A stretch of 64,000 nt of DNA from Balneola vulgaris DSM 17893 (lineage in GTDB: Bacteria; Bacteroidota; Rhodothermia; Balneolales; Balneolaceae): contig NZ_AQXH01000001.1 of the NCBI RefSeq assembly GCF_000375465.1, positions 434,130-498,129 of the forward strand. Direction: 5' to 3'. Below, in pieces: positions 1 through 8,046 of the stretch. How positions within the stretch are numbered: position 1 is the stretch's first letter; each line of letters starts with the position of its first letter. Both the position numbers and the translations under genes were made by a program. The notes under the pieces are model-generated. The model was given only the letters and a program-made list of their open reading frames with translations, was not told the DNA's origin and ran no database searches.

Positions 1-392
1 AACAAGAAATAATCGGCAACGTCTGCATAGGAATTCACGGATTCGATCACTGATTCTGTAGTCGATTCTTCAGTGATGTGAATCACCTTCATTACCGGTT
101 TTTCAATTAGTTCGCAGTACTCAACAGATTCACTTCCATGTAATTGAACCAAATCAATACCCGTTTGTTTGGCTGTTGAATTGACTTCATCTAAAGGCTG
201 GTTTACAAACACACCCACTTTTTTAGGGCCTTCCAACCAGTTGATGATAGCTCCAGCTTGTGCGGGTTCGATGTATCGTGGGCTCTTTTCATAGAATATA
301 AAGCCTAAGTAATCGACCATTGCCCCAGAAGCGTATCGAGCATCTTCAAGGTTTGTAATTCCACAGATTTTTAAGTTCGTTCTTTCAGCCAT
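1..392 (-). CDS. trpF: Phosphoribosylanthranilate isomerase, 5' part (cut by window edge)
   Basis: TrpF isomerises N-(5'-phosphoribosyl)anthranilate to CdRP in tryptophan synthesis. About 130 N-terminal residues are readable from the ATG at 392 with no stop. They contain the family signatures LKICGIT (catalytic Cys, residues 7-13), LGFIFYEKSPRYI, GVFVNQP and QLHGSE, which identify TrpF with little doubt. The start overlaps the end of trpC by 8 bases, so it is translated as part of the trp operon. The C-terminal part, and possibly trpB/trpA, would lie to the left of the window. Confidence 0.95.
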   Translation of the reverse strand, partial: MAERTNLKICGITNLEDARYASGAMVDYLGFIFYEKSPRYIEPAQAGAIINWLEGPKKVGVFVNQPLDEVNSTAKQTGIDLVQLHGSESVEYCELIEKPVMKVIHITEESTTESVIESVNSYADVADYFL

Positions 393-1230
393 TCAATAGG
401 TCCTTTTCAAATACTTGTTTTGTCGATGTTAGTAATTCGCCTACCGCTTTCCCGGGGTGTGGTTGGCGCATAAAATATTCACCAATGAGTGCCGAATGTA
501 TGCCTTCTTTCATCAATAGCGCCATGTCTTGCCCGGATGACAAACCGCTTTCAGATACTAAAACGGTATCCTCTGGTGCTTGTTTAAGGATGCTTATGCC
601 TCGATGCACATCGACTTCAAAATTTCGAAGATCTCGGTTATTCACTCCTAAGATGTCTACTTTTTCAAAATCTAAACGATCAAAGTCAGCTTGGTCATAA
701 CATTCTACCAATGCTGACAATTCGAATTCTTTCGCGGCAGCTAAAAGCTCATCCAACTGCTGCCCATCAGTGATGGCAACAATGATTAAAAAAGCGTCGG
801 CTCCAAAAGCTTTTGCTTCTTTAACTTGGTAAGGGTCAATGATAAAGTCTTTCCGAAGCAGTGGCAATGCCACTTGTTTTGAGATAGCTTCTAAATAGGC
901 TAAATTTCCTTTAAAAAAGGGCTGATCTGTAAGTACAGAAAGCGCAGAAGCACCGCCTTCTTCATATTGTTTTGCAATAGTAATCGGGTCGAAGTCCTCT
1001 CGGATTATACCTTTTGATGGTGAAGCCTTTTTTACTTCTGCAATTACGGTAGGTGGATGTATAGTTTCCGTTAATCCACTTACAGAACCTTTTGCTAATG
1101 CAGCTTTAAAGTCTATACGTTCTTTTTCGAATCCCTCCATGGAATGCAAATCGGTGTAGCTCACCTCTCGCATTCTATGCTTTAGATCAATTCTGGTCTG
1201 TTCAACAATTTTATCTAGAATGGTAGACAT
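385..1230 (-). CDS. trpC: Indole-3-glycerol phosphate synthase
   Basis: TrpC closes the indole ring, turning CdRP into indole-3-glycerol phosphate. The 281 residues match the usual length of the monofunctional enzyme. Visible TIM-barrel motifs are VIAEVKKASPSKG (62-74, with the catalytic Lys and phosphate-binding loop), LSVLTD (98-102), LLRKDFI (124-130), VDILGVNNRDL and VSESGL. It sits between trpD (adjoining at 1230) and trpF (8-base overlap). Separate trpC and trpF genes contrast with the fused enterobacterial TrpCF. Confidence 0.97.
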   Translation of the reverse strand: MSTILDKIVEQTRIDLKHRMREVSYTDLHSMEGFEKERIDFKAALAKGSVSGLTETIHPPTVIAEVKKASPSKGIIREDFDPITIAKQYEEGGASALSVLTDQPFFKGNLAYLEAISKQVALPLLRKDFIIDPYQVKEAKAFGADAFLIIVAITDGQQLDELLAAAKEFELSALVECYDQADFDRLDFEKVDILGVNNRDLRNFEVDVHRGISILKQAPEDTVLVSESGLSSGQDMALLMKEGIHSALIGEYFMRQPHPGKAVGELLTSTKQVFEKDLLNG

Positions 1231-2270
1231 CAGTACTTAAATACCCCCATTGCATCATTTGTAGCATCTATAAAGTTATTAAACACTTTTCTTGCTTTAC
1301 CTGATTCAAGGCTATCTATTGCCTTTTCTTTGGCTTCTTCTAGGCTACTTACTAGCCCCGAAGCTTTAATTGCGAAGGTGGCATTTATAAGAACAATATC
1401 TTTTTGGGCATCCGTACACTTATTCGCTAGAATAGATTTTAGTATCTGAGCATTTTTTTCGGCATCATCGCCCATCAATTGCTCCATGTTATGAAGCTCA
1501 AAGCCAAGTGAGGTTGGGCTAAATCGCTCGGAAGCAGAAACTGATTTATTACTGAGTTCAAAGATGGTGGATGAACCTGTTATACTCACTTCATCTAAGC
1601 CATCATCTGCACTAAAAGTGTAAGCGTACTCGGTTTCTAGATTTGCAAGGATATTAGCCATTTTGTGGGCTACTTCGGTATCAAAAGCACCTATAACGTA
1701 TTTTTTCACGCCAGCAGGGTTCGCCATAGGACCTAGAATATTGAAGAATGTTCTAAAGCCTAAAGATCGTCTAGTTGGCATCACGTACTTCATAGCAGGG
1801 TGAAACATAGGGGCAAACATAAAGGCCATTCCAACCTCATTGTACACTTGCTCTACTCCTTCTTTTCCTAATTCTATAGCTGCGCCAAGGTGTTCTAAAA
1901 CATCCGCACTTCCACATTTACTCGAAGCACTTCTATTACCGTGTTTAATAACTGGCACTCCTGCACCTGCAACAACAAAACTTGCAGCTGTGGAGATGTT
2001 AAACGTACCAGATTTATCCCCGCCTGTACCAACAAGGTCGATAGCATTGGTTACGTCAACGTCTACTTTAACAGACTTCTCACGCATTACCTTTACGAAA
2101 GCCGTGAGTTCTTCCACAGTTTCGCCTTTGATACGTAATGCCGTTAAAAAGGACGCTATTTGATCGCCTTCAATTTCACCTTCCATAATCTGTGTTAAGG
2201 CCCATCCCGCTTCAATAAGTGTGAGGTCTTCTGAAAAGGAAAGTTTGTTTAATATACTTTTGAATGTCAT
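1230..2270 (-). CDS. trpD: Anthranilate phosphoribosyltransferase
   Basis: TrpD transfers phosphoribose from PRPP to anthranilate. The 346 residues are full length. The PRPP/anthranilate motifs are intact: GTGGD at 81-85, FNIST at 90-94 and KHGNRS at 109-114, followed by the Cys-Gly-Ser-Ala-Asp segment. The start overlaps the end of trpG by 4 bases (ATGA type), so coupled translation is likely. The N-terminal helical domain ends near residue 70. TrpD is not fused to TrpG here. Confidence 0.97.
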   Translation of the reverse strand: MTFKSILNKLSFSEDLTLIEAGWALTQIMEGEIEGDQIASFLTALRIKGETVEELTAFVKVMREKSVKVDVDVTNAIDLVGTGGDKSGTFNISTAASFVVAGAGVPVIKHGNRSASSKCGSADVLEHLGAAIELGKEGVEQVYNEVGMAFMFAPMFHPAMKYVMPTRRSLGFRTFFNILGPMANPAGVKKYVIGAFDTEVAHKMANILANLETEYAYTFSADDGLDEVSITGSSTIFELSNKSVSASERFSPTSLGFELHNMEQLMGDDAEKNAQILKSILANKCTDAQKDIVLINATFAIKASGLVSSLEEAKEKAIDSLESGKARKVFNNFIDATNDAMGVFKY

Positions 2271-2830
2271 GATTGCAGTAACCAGTTGGTGATCATTTTA
2301 GGTCCTTCTGTTGTCAAGATACTTTCAGGGTGAAACTGAATTCCTTGAATAGGATACTCCTTGTGTCGCACCCCCATTATAACATCGCCAGATTTAGCTG
2401 TGATTTCGAGCACATCAGGGATGCTATTCGGAGCTAGTACTAGTGAATGATATCGAGTAGCCGTACAGTTTGGTTCAACATCTTTGAATATAAACTTGCC
2501 ATCATGTTCTACCTGTGAAACCTTGCCGTGCATTAAGTTAGGTGCGTAGTCAACTTTTGCTCCAAACACTTCTCCAATGGCTTGATGCCCTAAACACACG
2601 CCCAAAATTGGGGTGGTTTTCCCAAGTTCTTCAATTACTTTTTTGCTGATTCCAGCATCACTTGGTCTTCCCGGACCAGGGGAAATCAAAATCTTAGAAG
2701 GCTTCATTTCTTTGATTTCATCTAGTGTACATTCGTCGTTCCGAATCACTTTGTAATCATCGGTTTGTGCCGCTACTAGATGAACCAAATTGTATGTAAA
2801 GGAATCGTAGTTATCGATTATCAGAACCAT
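2267..2830 (-). CDS. trpG: Anthranilate synthase component II (glutamine amidotransferase)
   Basis: TrpG supplies ammonia from glutamine to TrpE. The class I amidotransferase triad is visible: Cys79 in GVCLGHQ, His167 and Glu169 in FHPES. The oxyanion segment ISPGPGRPSDAG is at 49-60. The length of 187 aa is normal. A PabA role (aminodeoxychorismate synthase) is possible because TrpG can be shared, but the location in the trp operon makes TrpG the main assignment. The start lies 1 base after the trpS stop. Confidence 0.94.
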   Translation of the reverse strand: MVLIIDNYDSFTYNLVHLVAAQTDDYKVIRNDECTLDEIKEMKPSKILISPGPGRPSDAGISKKVIEELGKTTPILGVCLGHQAIGEVFGAKVDYAPNLMHGKVSQVEHDGKFIFKDVEPNCTATRYHSLVLAPNSIPDVLEITAKSGDVIMGVRHKEYPIQGIQFHPESILTTEGPKMITNWLLQS

Positions 2831-2831
2831 C

Positions 2832-3815
2832 TCAGAAACTCCTAATGATACCTGTTGCTTCGCGAATCGGTTCCATCACAGATTCTGCTCTAGTGCGTGC
2901 TTTTTTACCACCTTCTCTAAGTACGTCTTTTACATAATCTAAATCGTTTTCGAGAGCCTTTCGTTTTTCACGGGCTTCTCCGAAGTATTCATTCACAAGA
3001 TCGAGCAATTCTAACTTTGCATGCCCATAGCCATAGCCCCCTGCTCTATACTTATCTGCGATTTCAGCTTGGCGTTCTTTTGAAGCAAAGAGCTTAATCA
3101 ATGCAAACACATTGTCGGTATCTGGATCCTTCGGGTCTTCCAATTCTTTTGAATCCGTTTGAATACTCATGATTATTTTCTTGAGCTTTTTACCTTCCTC
3201 AAAGATTGGAATGGTGTTCTGATAGCTCTTACTCATCTTTCTACCATCAATACCGGGTACTATCGCAACCGTTTTCACAATATGTTCTTCTGGAAGCTTT
3301 AAGTATTCACCATCATACGCACGGTTGAATTTCCCTGCTAAATCGCGAGCTATTTCAATGTTCTGCTTTTGATCTTCCCCAACCGGAACTACATCCGAGT
3401 GATATATAAGGATATCAGCTGCTTGAAGTATGGGATAGCTAAACAAACCGATATTTGGTTTTAAACCAGCAGCTATTTTGTCTTTGTAAGAAACTCCTTT
3501 CTCCATTAAACTCACAGGACAAAGCGTTCCTAGCATCCAAGATAGTTCGGTTACTTGTGGCACATCCGATTGTGCAAAAAATGTAGCAGTTTTGGGATCT
3601 AACCCTAATGCTAGGTAATCAAGCGTTACATCAATGGTATTTTGATACAACTGCTTCCCATCATTCAGAGAAGTTAGCGAGTGATAATTGGCGATGAAGT
3701 AGAAGGTATCACCTTCAGCCTGCATATTAATATGCTGTCTCATGGCTCCAAAATAGTTCCCTATATGAAGTCGGCCCGATGGCTGAATACCTGAAAGTAT
3801 AGTTTTTTTAGTCAT
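2832..3815 (-). CDS. trpS: Tryptophanyl-tRNA synthetase
   Basis: TrpRS charges tRNA-Trp. This class I synthetase has the HIGH-type motif PSGRLHIGN (12-20), the tryptophan-site segment around GEDQKQNIE, and KMSKS at 193-197. Its 327 aa is the normal bacterial length. The gene lies directly between trpE (adjoining at 3815/3816) and trpG (1-base gap) in the same operon. The leader attenuator ahead of trpE should therefore control it together with the biosynthetic genes, which is an uncommon arrangement. Confidence 0.97.
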   Translation of the reverse strand: MTKKTILSGIQPSGRLHIGNYFGAMRQHINMQAEGDTFYFIANYHSLTSLNDGKQLYQNTIDVTLDYLALGLDPKTATFFAQSDVPQVTELSWMLGTLCPVSLMEKGVSYKDKIAAGLKPNIGLFSYPILQAADILIYHSDVVPVGEDQKQNIEIARDLAGKFNRAYDGEYLKLPEEHIVKTVAIVPGIDGRKMSKSYQNTIPIFEEGKKLKKIIMSIQTDSKELEDPKDPDTDNVFALIKLFASKERQAEIADKYRAGGYGYGHAKLELLDLVNEYFGEAREKRKALENDLDYVKDVLREGGKKARTRAESVMEPIREATGIIRSF

Positions 3816-5276
3816 TTACTTAATATCCAATGCTACGCTAAGTGCCTGAACAAGAGCACCTGCTTTATTTTGTGTTTCTTCGAATTCTTTATCTGGATCA
3901 CTATCGGCTACAATACCTGCACCCGCTTGAATATAGACTTTACTATCTGTTACAACCATAGTTCTTATGGCTATACATGTGTCCATATTTCCTGAAAAGT
4001 CAAAATAACCAACCGCACCTGCATAAATACCTCGTTTGGTTGGCTCTAAATCGTCAATTATTTCCATGGCCCTAATCTTTGGAGCCCCACTTACTGTACC
4101 TGCAGGGAAACATTGCATGAGGGCATCAACAGCGGTACGATTCGGCTCGATGGTTCCGGTAACGTCACTCACAATATGCATTACATGCGAGTAGCGCTCA
4201 ATCACTTGATTGCGTTCCATTTTAACCGAACCGGGCACGCATACTCTAGACAGATCATTTCGACCTAAGTCTACCAGCATAATATGCTCTGCAACTTCCT
4301 TAGGATCATTTTTCAATTCCACTTCAAGATCTAAATCTTCTTGATGGGTCTTCCCTCGTGGACGCGTTCCAGCAATAGGAAGTACTCTTACTTCGGTGTC
4401 CTGAACTCTCACTAATACCTCGGGAGATGAACCCACTAGCTGGAAATCATCGAAATCTAAAAAGAAGAGATAAGGTGATGGGTTTACCATTCGTAATGCC
4501 CTGTATAACATAAAGGCATCCCCACTCATTGAAGCTTCGAATCGTTGCGAAAGCACTACTTGAAAGATGTCTCCTTCATAGATATGTTCTTTCGCTGTTT
4601 TCACCATATTGGTGAATTGATTTCGCTCAATATTACTGCTTAGAGAATCTGTATCAATTTTAAAGTCTCTGGCTTTGTAATTGGACGAAAGAGCGGCTTC
4701 TTCCATCATATCTAAATCGTTAAGTGCATCCTCATAGAGTGATTCCACATCTGCACCCTCTTCTATAAATACGGTCTTGATCAATACTACTTGATGCTTA
4801 ACATGGTCGAAAGCAAAAATCTGATCATAGAAACACCAGATGGCATCAGGTAACTGGAGATCATCTTCTGGGATGTTTGGCAGATGCTCAACCAATCGAA
4901 ATGTATCATAGGATGAGAACCCAACAGCCCCACCCGTTAATCGTGGAAGTTCAGGCACCATGGGCTCTGAATACTTTGAAGTATGATGTTTTAGCACTTC
5001 AAAGTAATCCTGATCGATTACTGTAGTCCCTTCCTTAGTTTCTAAAGTAGTTTGGCTACCGTCGTACTTTAACTTCTGATAGGGATTCCGTCCTATAAAT
5101 GAATAACGAGCAAGCTGCTCCCCACCCTCTACCGATTCTAACAAAAACGGATGTTCGGCGTTTTCACGAATATTCATGAATAACGACACAGGGGTCAAAA
5201 CATCAGCCAATAGGCGTTTAAACACCGGTATTGCTGTGTACGACTGAGCTAATTTTAAAAATGTTTCTTTTTTCAT
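3816..5276 (-). CDS. trpE: Anthranilate synthase component I
   Basis: TrpE makes anthranilate from chorismate using ammonia from TrpG. The 486 aa carry the tryptophan feedback motif LLES at 45-48, and the chorismate-binding core shows PIAGTRPRGK, MLVDLGRNDL, GTVSGAPKIRAMEII and QAGAGIVADSDP. The LLES motif favours TrpE over PabB. The ATG at 5276 lies only 5 bases beyond the T-tract of the leader terminator, so trpE is the first structural gene behind the attenuator. Confidence 0.96.
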   Translation of the reverse strand: MKKETFLKLAQSYTAIPVFKRLLADVLTPVSLFMNIRENAEHPFLLESVEGGEQLARYSFIGRNPYQKLKYDGSQTTLETKEGTTVIDQDYFEVLKHHTSKYSEPMVPELPRLTGGAVGFSSYDTFRLVEHLPNIPEDDLQLPDAIWCFYDQIFAFDHVKHQVVLIKTVFIEEGADVESLYEDALNDLDMMEEAALSSNYKARDFKIDTDSLSSNIERNQFTNMVKTAKEHIYEGDIFQVVLSQRFEASMSGDAFMLYRALRMVNPSPYLFFLDFDDFQLVGSSPEVLVRVQDTEVRVLPIAGTRPRGKTHQEDLDLEVELKNDPKEVAEHIMLVDLGRNDLSRVCVPGSVKMERNQVIERYSHVMHIVSDVTGTIEPNRTAVDALMQCFPAGTVSGAPKIRAMEIIDDLEPTKRGIYAGAVGYFDFSGNMDTCIAIRTMVVTDSKVYIQAGAGIVADSDPDKEFEETQNKAGALVQALSVALDIK

Positions 5277-5281
5277 TAGGC

Positions 5282-5317
5282 AAAAAAAAACCCACTCTTC
5301 CGAAGGAACAGTGGGTA
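5282..5317 (-). terminator. trp attenuator: terminator hairpin with competing antiterminator
   Basis: On the minus strand, ACCCACT pairs with AGTGGGT around an inner TTCC/GGAA stem with a GAA loop, followed by nine T (A's at 5282-5290 on the plus strand). The left arm, UACCCACU (5317 to 5310), is also perfectly complementary over 8 bases to AGUGGGUA inside the leader coding region (5361 to 5354), which gives a clear antiterminator. A third small hairpin, UGCUU/AAGCA (5361-5374), overlaps the antiterminator strand. This is the 1:2 / 2:3 / 3:4 logic of classical ribosome-mediated attenuation. Confidence 0.9.
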
Positions 5318-5343
5318 TGTGAAAATTTCTTTCTCTGAACTAT

Positions 5344-5415
5344 TTACGCAACGTACCCACTGCTTGTATAAGCACTAGGCCACCACCAAATAATGTTTTG
5401 TTGCATGTTCATCAT
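5344..5415 (-). CDS. trpL: trp operon leader peptide with three tandem Trp codons
   Basis: A 23-codon ORF begins ATG ATG AAC ATG (possible starts at 5415, 5412 or 5406) and ends with TAA at 5344. It contains three consecutive TGG codons at 5380-5388 in the context IIWWWPSAY. The stop codon and the last codons cover the strand that can form the antiterminator, as expected for a ribosome-sensing leader. A ribosome stalled on uncharged tRNA-Trp would leave 5353-5361 free to block the terminator. No strong Shine-Dalgarno is seen, which is usual in this group. Confidence 0.9.
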   Translation of the reverse strand: MMNMQQNIIWWWPSAYTSSGYVA

Positions 5416-5423
5416 AACGGTTG

Positions 5424-5454
5424 CGAATATAGGAGCGTCTACTTTTAATAGCAA
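5424..5454 (-). promoter_or_regulatory. Putative trp operon promoter (TTG-N20-TATATTCG)
   Basis: On the minus strand TTG (5454-5452) and TATATTCG (5431-5424) are separated by 20 bases, close to the Bacteroidota primary sigma consensus TTTG-N19..21-TAnnTTTG. A nearly identical -7 element occurs ahead of the SAM riboswitch at 56799. If the start is about 5-8 bases downstream, the transcript begins only a few bases before the leader peptide ATG. Recognised by eye only. Confidence 0.6.
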
Positions 5455-5625
5455 CGCCAATTACCCTCCGTTTTAAAAAAGACTGTAAAAATTCTTTCCG
5501 TCTTCTACTATTACAGACTTTGCTTGAAATCCCCCTTTTGATTGAGTAATATCTTCTCGAACCAATAAGAACATCGCCTATATTATATCGTTACTATTCC
5601 TCAACTTGTATTTAATTTGCGATAA
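5455..5625. other. Divergent intergenic stretch between trp leader and lipoprotein gene
   Basis: Together with the trp leader this makes a gap of about 350 bases between trpE and the plus-strand lipoprotein gene. Apart from the leader elements listed separately I see no conserved RNA or ORF. A promoter for the plus-strand block must lie here, but no element matches the group consensus well enough to be placed. Confidence 0.4.
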
Positions 5626-6438
5626 TTGCTTTCATCTAACTTTTCATGCTTGGTTCTACTCTGCAGTACTCTGTTCGTAACAGTGGCGTGCAACGACCCT
5701 TTACCATTGGAAGAACCCACTTCCGAAAATCCTTATGTCCGGAATTTAGAAGTTAATCCAGATACTATTCGATTTGAACTCAGTGATGGCCAAAAGGACA
5801 CACTATTAACTATTTCCCTTCAAGTTGATGGATATAATTTCGAAGTCGATTCTGTACCGAACTACCTTGTATTTAGTTCAGATAATGAAGAAGCCATACT
5901 TACAGGTAGTTTCCCTGCTAATTTCAGTCCTATAACCCAATTTAGCACTTCCATTAATATTCCCACTAATACCATCGATTTTGATGAATATACCGTGATT
6001 GTATTTCCTAAACGTATATCTGAAAATTCATCTTATACGCTAGCTACACTTCCTCAAATAGGCGTTCCTGTAAATGCCCCTGAAATTTTGTTCGTTGATA
6101 ACCCAAATCAAGTAGTTATCCCTTCTGGAAGTAATACCACCACGGTTAAATTTATAGCCAAAGTTGAAGACTTAGATGGACAATCAAACATCGATCATGT
6201 GTATTTGAATTTCAGGAATGAAGATGGAAGTTTATTAAGCGCTACTCCCTTCGACTTACTAGATGATGGTGGTTCAACCAGTGGTGATGAAACAGCTGCC
6301 GATTCCGTGTATACTCGCACCTTTATTATAGACAGTAGTAACACCCCTAATAACCGAACGGCTCTCTATTGGGCGATAGATAAAGCCGGTTTAAGTAGCG
6401 ATACCTTAACAGCACCTTTTAACATCATTAGTAATTAA
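5626..6438 (+). CDS. Secreted lipoprotein with C-terminal Ig-like domain, function unknown
   Basis: The frame opens with TTG at 5626; no ATG is available in frame before the signal peptide. A hydrophobic segment (residues 8-19) is followed by a lipobox-like V-T-V-A-C with Cys22, so a lipoprotein is likely. The rest is Asp/Asn/Ser/Thr rich. The last ~100 residues (KFIAKVEDLDGQSNIDHVYL onward, with DDGGSTSGDETAADSVYTR) resemble Ig-like or choice-of-anchor domains of surface proteins. Its stop abuts the next gene's ATG (6439), so it leads a co-transcribed T9SS/PorV block. No enzymatic motif is seen. Confidence 0.75.
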   Translation: MLSSNFSCLVLLCSTLFVTVACNDPLPLEEPTSENPYVRNLEVNPDTIRFELSDGQKDTLLTISLQVDGYNFEVDSVPNYLVFSSDNEEAILTGSFPANFSPITQFSTSINIPTNTIDFDEYTVIVFPKRISENSSYTLATLPQIGVPVNAPEILFVDNPNQVVIPSGSNTTTVKFIAKVEDLDGQSNIDHVYLNFRNEDGSLLSATPFDLLDDGGSTSGDETAADSVYTRTFIIDSSNTPNNRTALYWAIDKAGLSSDTLTAPFNIISN

Positions 6439-8046
6439 ATGAGCATTAAGTCATTACTTATTTTCGGTGCTAGCCTCTTCATTACGACGCAATTGTGGGC
6501 ACAAAAAGCCTATATCGTTGATTCAAAATTTAATTCCATACGTCAAAACTCTGTCTCTTCAATGGAAGGCATCGGAGATACATTATGGATCAGTCCTATA
6601 TTAAATCGAAATATTGGGAATGCCTACGATTGGTATTTAACCGAAAACGCAGATAGTCTTGTTAATGGACGTGGCTCGGTTTTCTCAATCGATTTAGCCC
6701 CCGATACCCTAGTAGCTGGACTGGGATTTACTTCTGAAACCCCTGACGGGAATTTCCCCGCTGCAATGGGATACTATTTTAGTATTGATGGTGGTGATAC
6801 TTGGCGATTTTCTGAATTTCTCCTCGATGCCCGGCCAGAAACAGGGTGTTCATCAAGCAATAGCTGTGATACCACTTTTGTATATGGTGGTGAAACATAT
6901 ACTCGTACTAGAATCACCGTTAAGGAACAGTCACCCCCTTATGATGTGGCATTCCGATCCAATGTTGTGTTCTCGGCTAATTGGGCCTCAGGTTTATTAC
7001 GAAGCACAGATTTTGGCAATTCTTGGGAACGTGTAATACTTCCACCTGAAAACGCTTCGGTTTTAACCCCTACTCAACAAGACTATTTTTGGTTTACATG
7101 CAACAGCACTCAAAATGGCCGATGTGTTGAAAGTGAAAATAAATACAACCCCATTTTTGATGACAACCTCAAAGCATTCGGTTTACACATTGATGATCAA
7201 CAACGTGTGTGGCTTGGAACTGCAGCTGGCATCAACATTTCAGACAATGCGTTAACAGCGCCTACAGACTCTATTGAATGGCGCCACATTGTATTTAACG
7301 GAGCCGACGATGGATTGCTCGGGAGTTGGATTATAGAAATTGAGCAAGAACCAGGTACAAATCGTGTTTGGATGACAAACTGGTTAGTGAACAGTGCCGC
7401 AGGCGAGCAGTTTGGAATTGTATCCACAGATAACGGTGGGCAAAGCTTCAACCAATATCTGAAAGGTATAAAGATCAACAGTATTGAGTTTAAAGATGGT
7501 GCGATTATAGCCGCCGGTGATAATGGATTATATATCTCAGAAAATGGAGGCACTAGTTGGACAAAGCTCCCTTCTATTAAAAGTGCCAATGCATTTATTC
7601 GCGAGGGTGCTCGATTCCTTTCATTAGCAACCACATCCGATCGATTATGGGTTGGAACTAACGACGGAATTGCTTCAACCAATGATCTTGGTGTTACATG
7701 GGAAGTACATCGGGTTAATTTCCCGCTTGAGGGTGGAAATATTCATGAACCCAATGCTAAATCCGTAAATACTTATGCATACCCGAACCCTTTTTCGCCT
7801 TCCCAAAGTGGATTAACTCGCATTCGATATGAAGTAGATAAGAATAGCACCGTACGCATTCGTGTATTTGATTTCGGAATGAACTTAATAAGTGAACTAA
7901 CCAACCAAGATTATACGCCTGGTGATTATGAAACTACTTGGGATGGTAAAGATCGCTTCGGACGAAGAGTGGCAAACGGCACTTATATATATATCATCGA
8001 ATTTGATGGGCAAACAGTTCATGGTAAAATTTCGGTGATAGAATGA
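6439..8046 (+). CDS. T9SS-secreted protein with BNR/sialidase-like repeats and type A sorting domain
   Basis: The N-terminus is a signal peptide (cleavage near WAQ, residue ~21). The body holds at least five Asp-box/BNR-like motifs: SIDGGDTWRF, STDFGNSWERV, STDNGGQSFNQ, SENGGTSWTKL and TNDLGVTWEV, predicting a beta-propeller-like fold. The C-terminal ~85 residues (YPNPFSPSQSG to GTYIYIIEFDG..GKISVIE) are the FlgD-like/type A sorting domain recognised by the type IX secretion system. Propeller function is not deducible; catalytic sialidase residues were not identified. It overlaps the next PorV-like gene by 4 bases. Confidence 0.88.
   Translation: MSIKSLLIFGASLFITTQLWAQKAYIVDSKFNSIRQNSVSSMEGIGDTLWISPILNRNIGNAYDWYLTENADSLVNGRGSVFSIDLAPDTLVAGLGFTSETPDGNFPAAMGYYFSIDGGDTWRFSEFLLDARPETGCSSSNSCDTTFVYGGETYTRTRITVKEQSPPYDVAFRSNVVFSANWASGLLRSTDFGNSWERVILPPENASVLTPTQQDYFWFTCNSTQNGRCVESENKYNPIFDDNLKAFGLHIDDQQRVWLGTAAGINISDNALTAPTDSIEWRHIVFNGADDGLLGSWIIEIEQEPGTNRVWMTNWLVNSAAGEQFGIVSTDNGGQSFNQYLKGIKINSIEFKDGAIIAAGDNGLYISENGGTSWTKLPSIKSANAFIREGARFLSLATTSDRLWVGTNDGIASTNDLGVTWEVHRVNFPLEGGNIHEPNAKSVNTYAYPNPFSPSQSGLTRIRYEVDKNSTVRIRVFDFGMNLISELTNQDYTPGDYETTWDGKDRFGRRVANGTYIYIIEFDGQTVHGKISVIE

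Noticed and set aside
5510-5625. A second riboswitch or small RNA upstream of the lipoprotein gene.
   Set aside because: No conserved aptamer strings or stable stem with a T-run could be found.
7197-7682. A 161-codon minus-strand frame opposite the T9SS cargo gene.
   Set aside because: It is antisense to a well-supported gene with BNR repeats and shows no family features.
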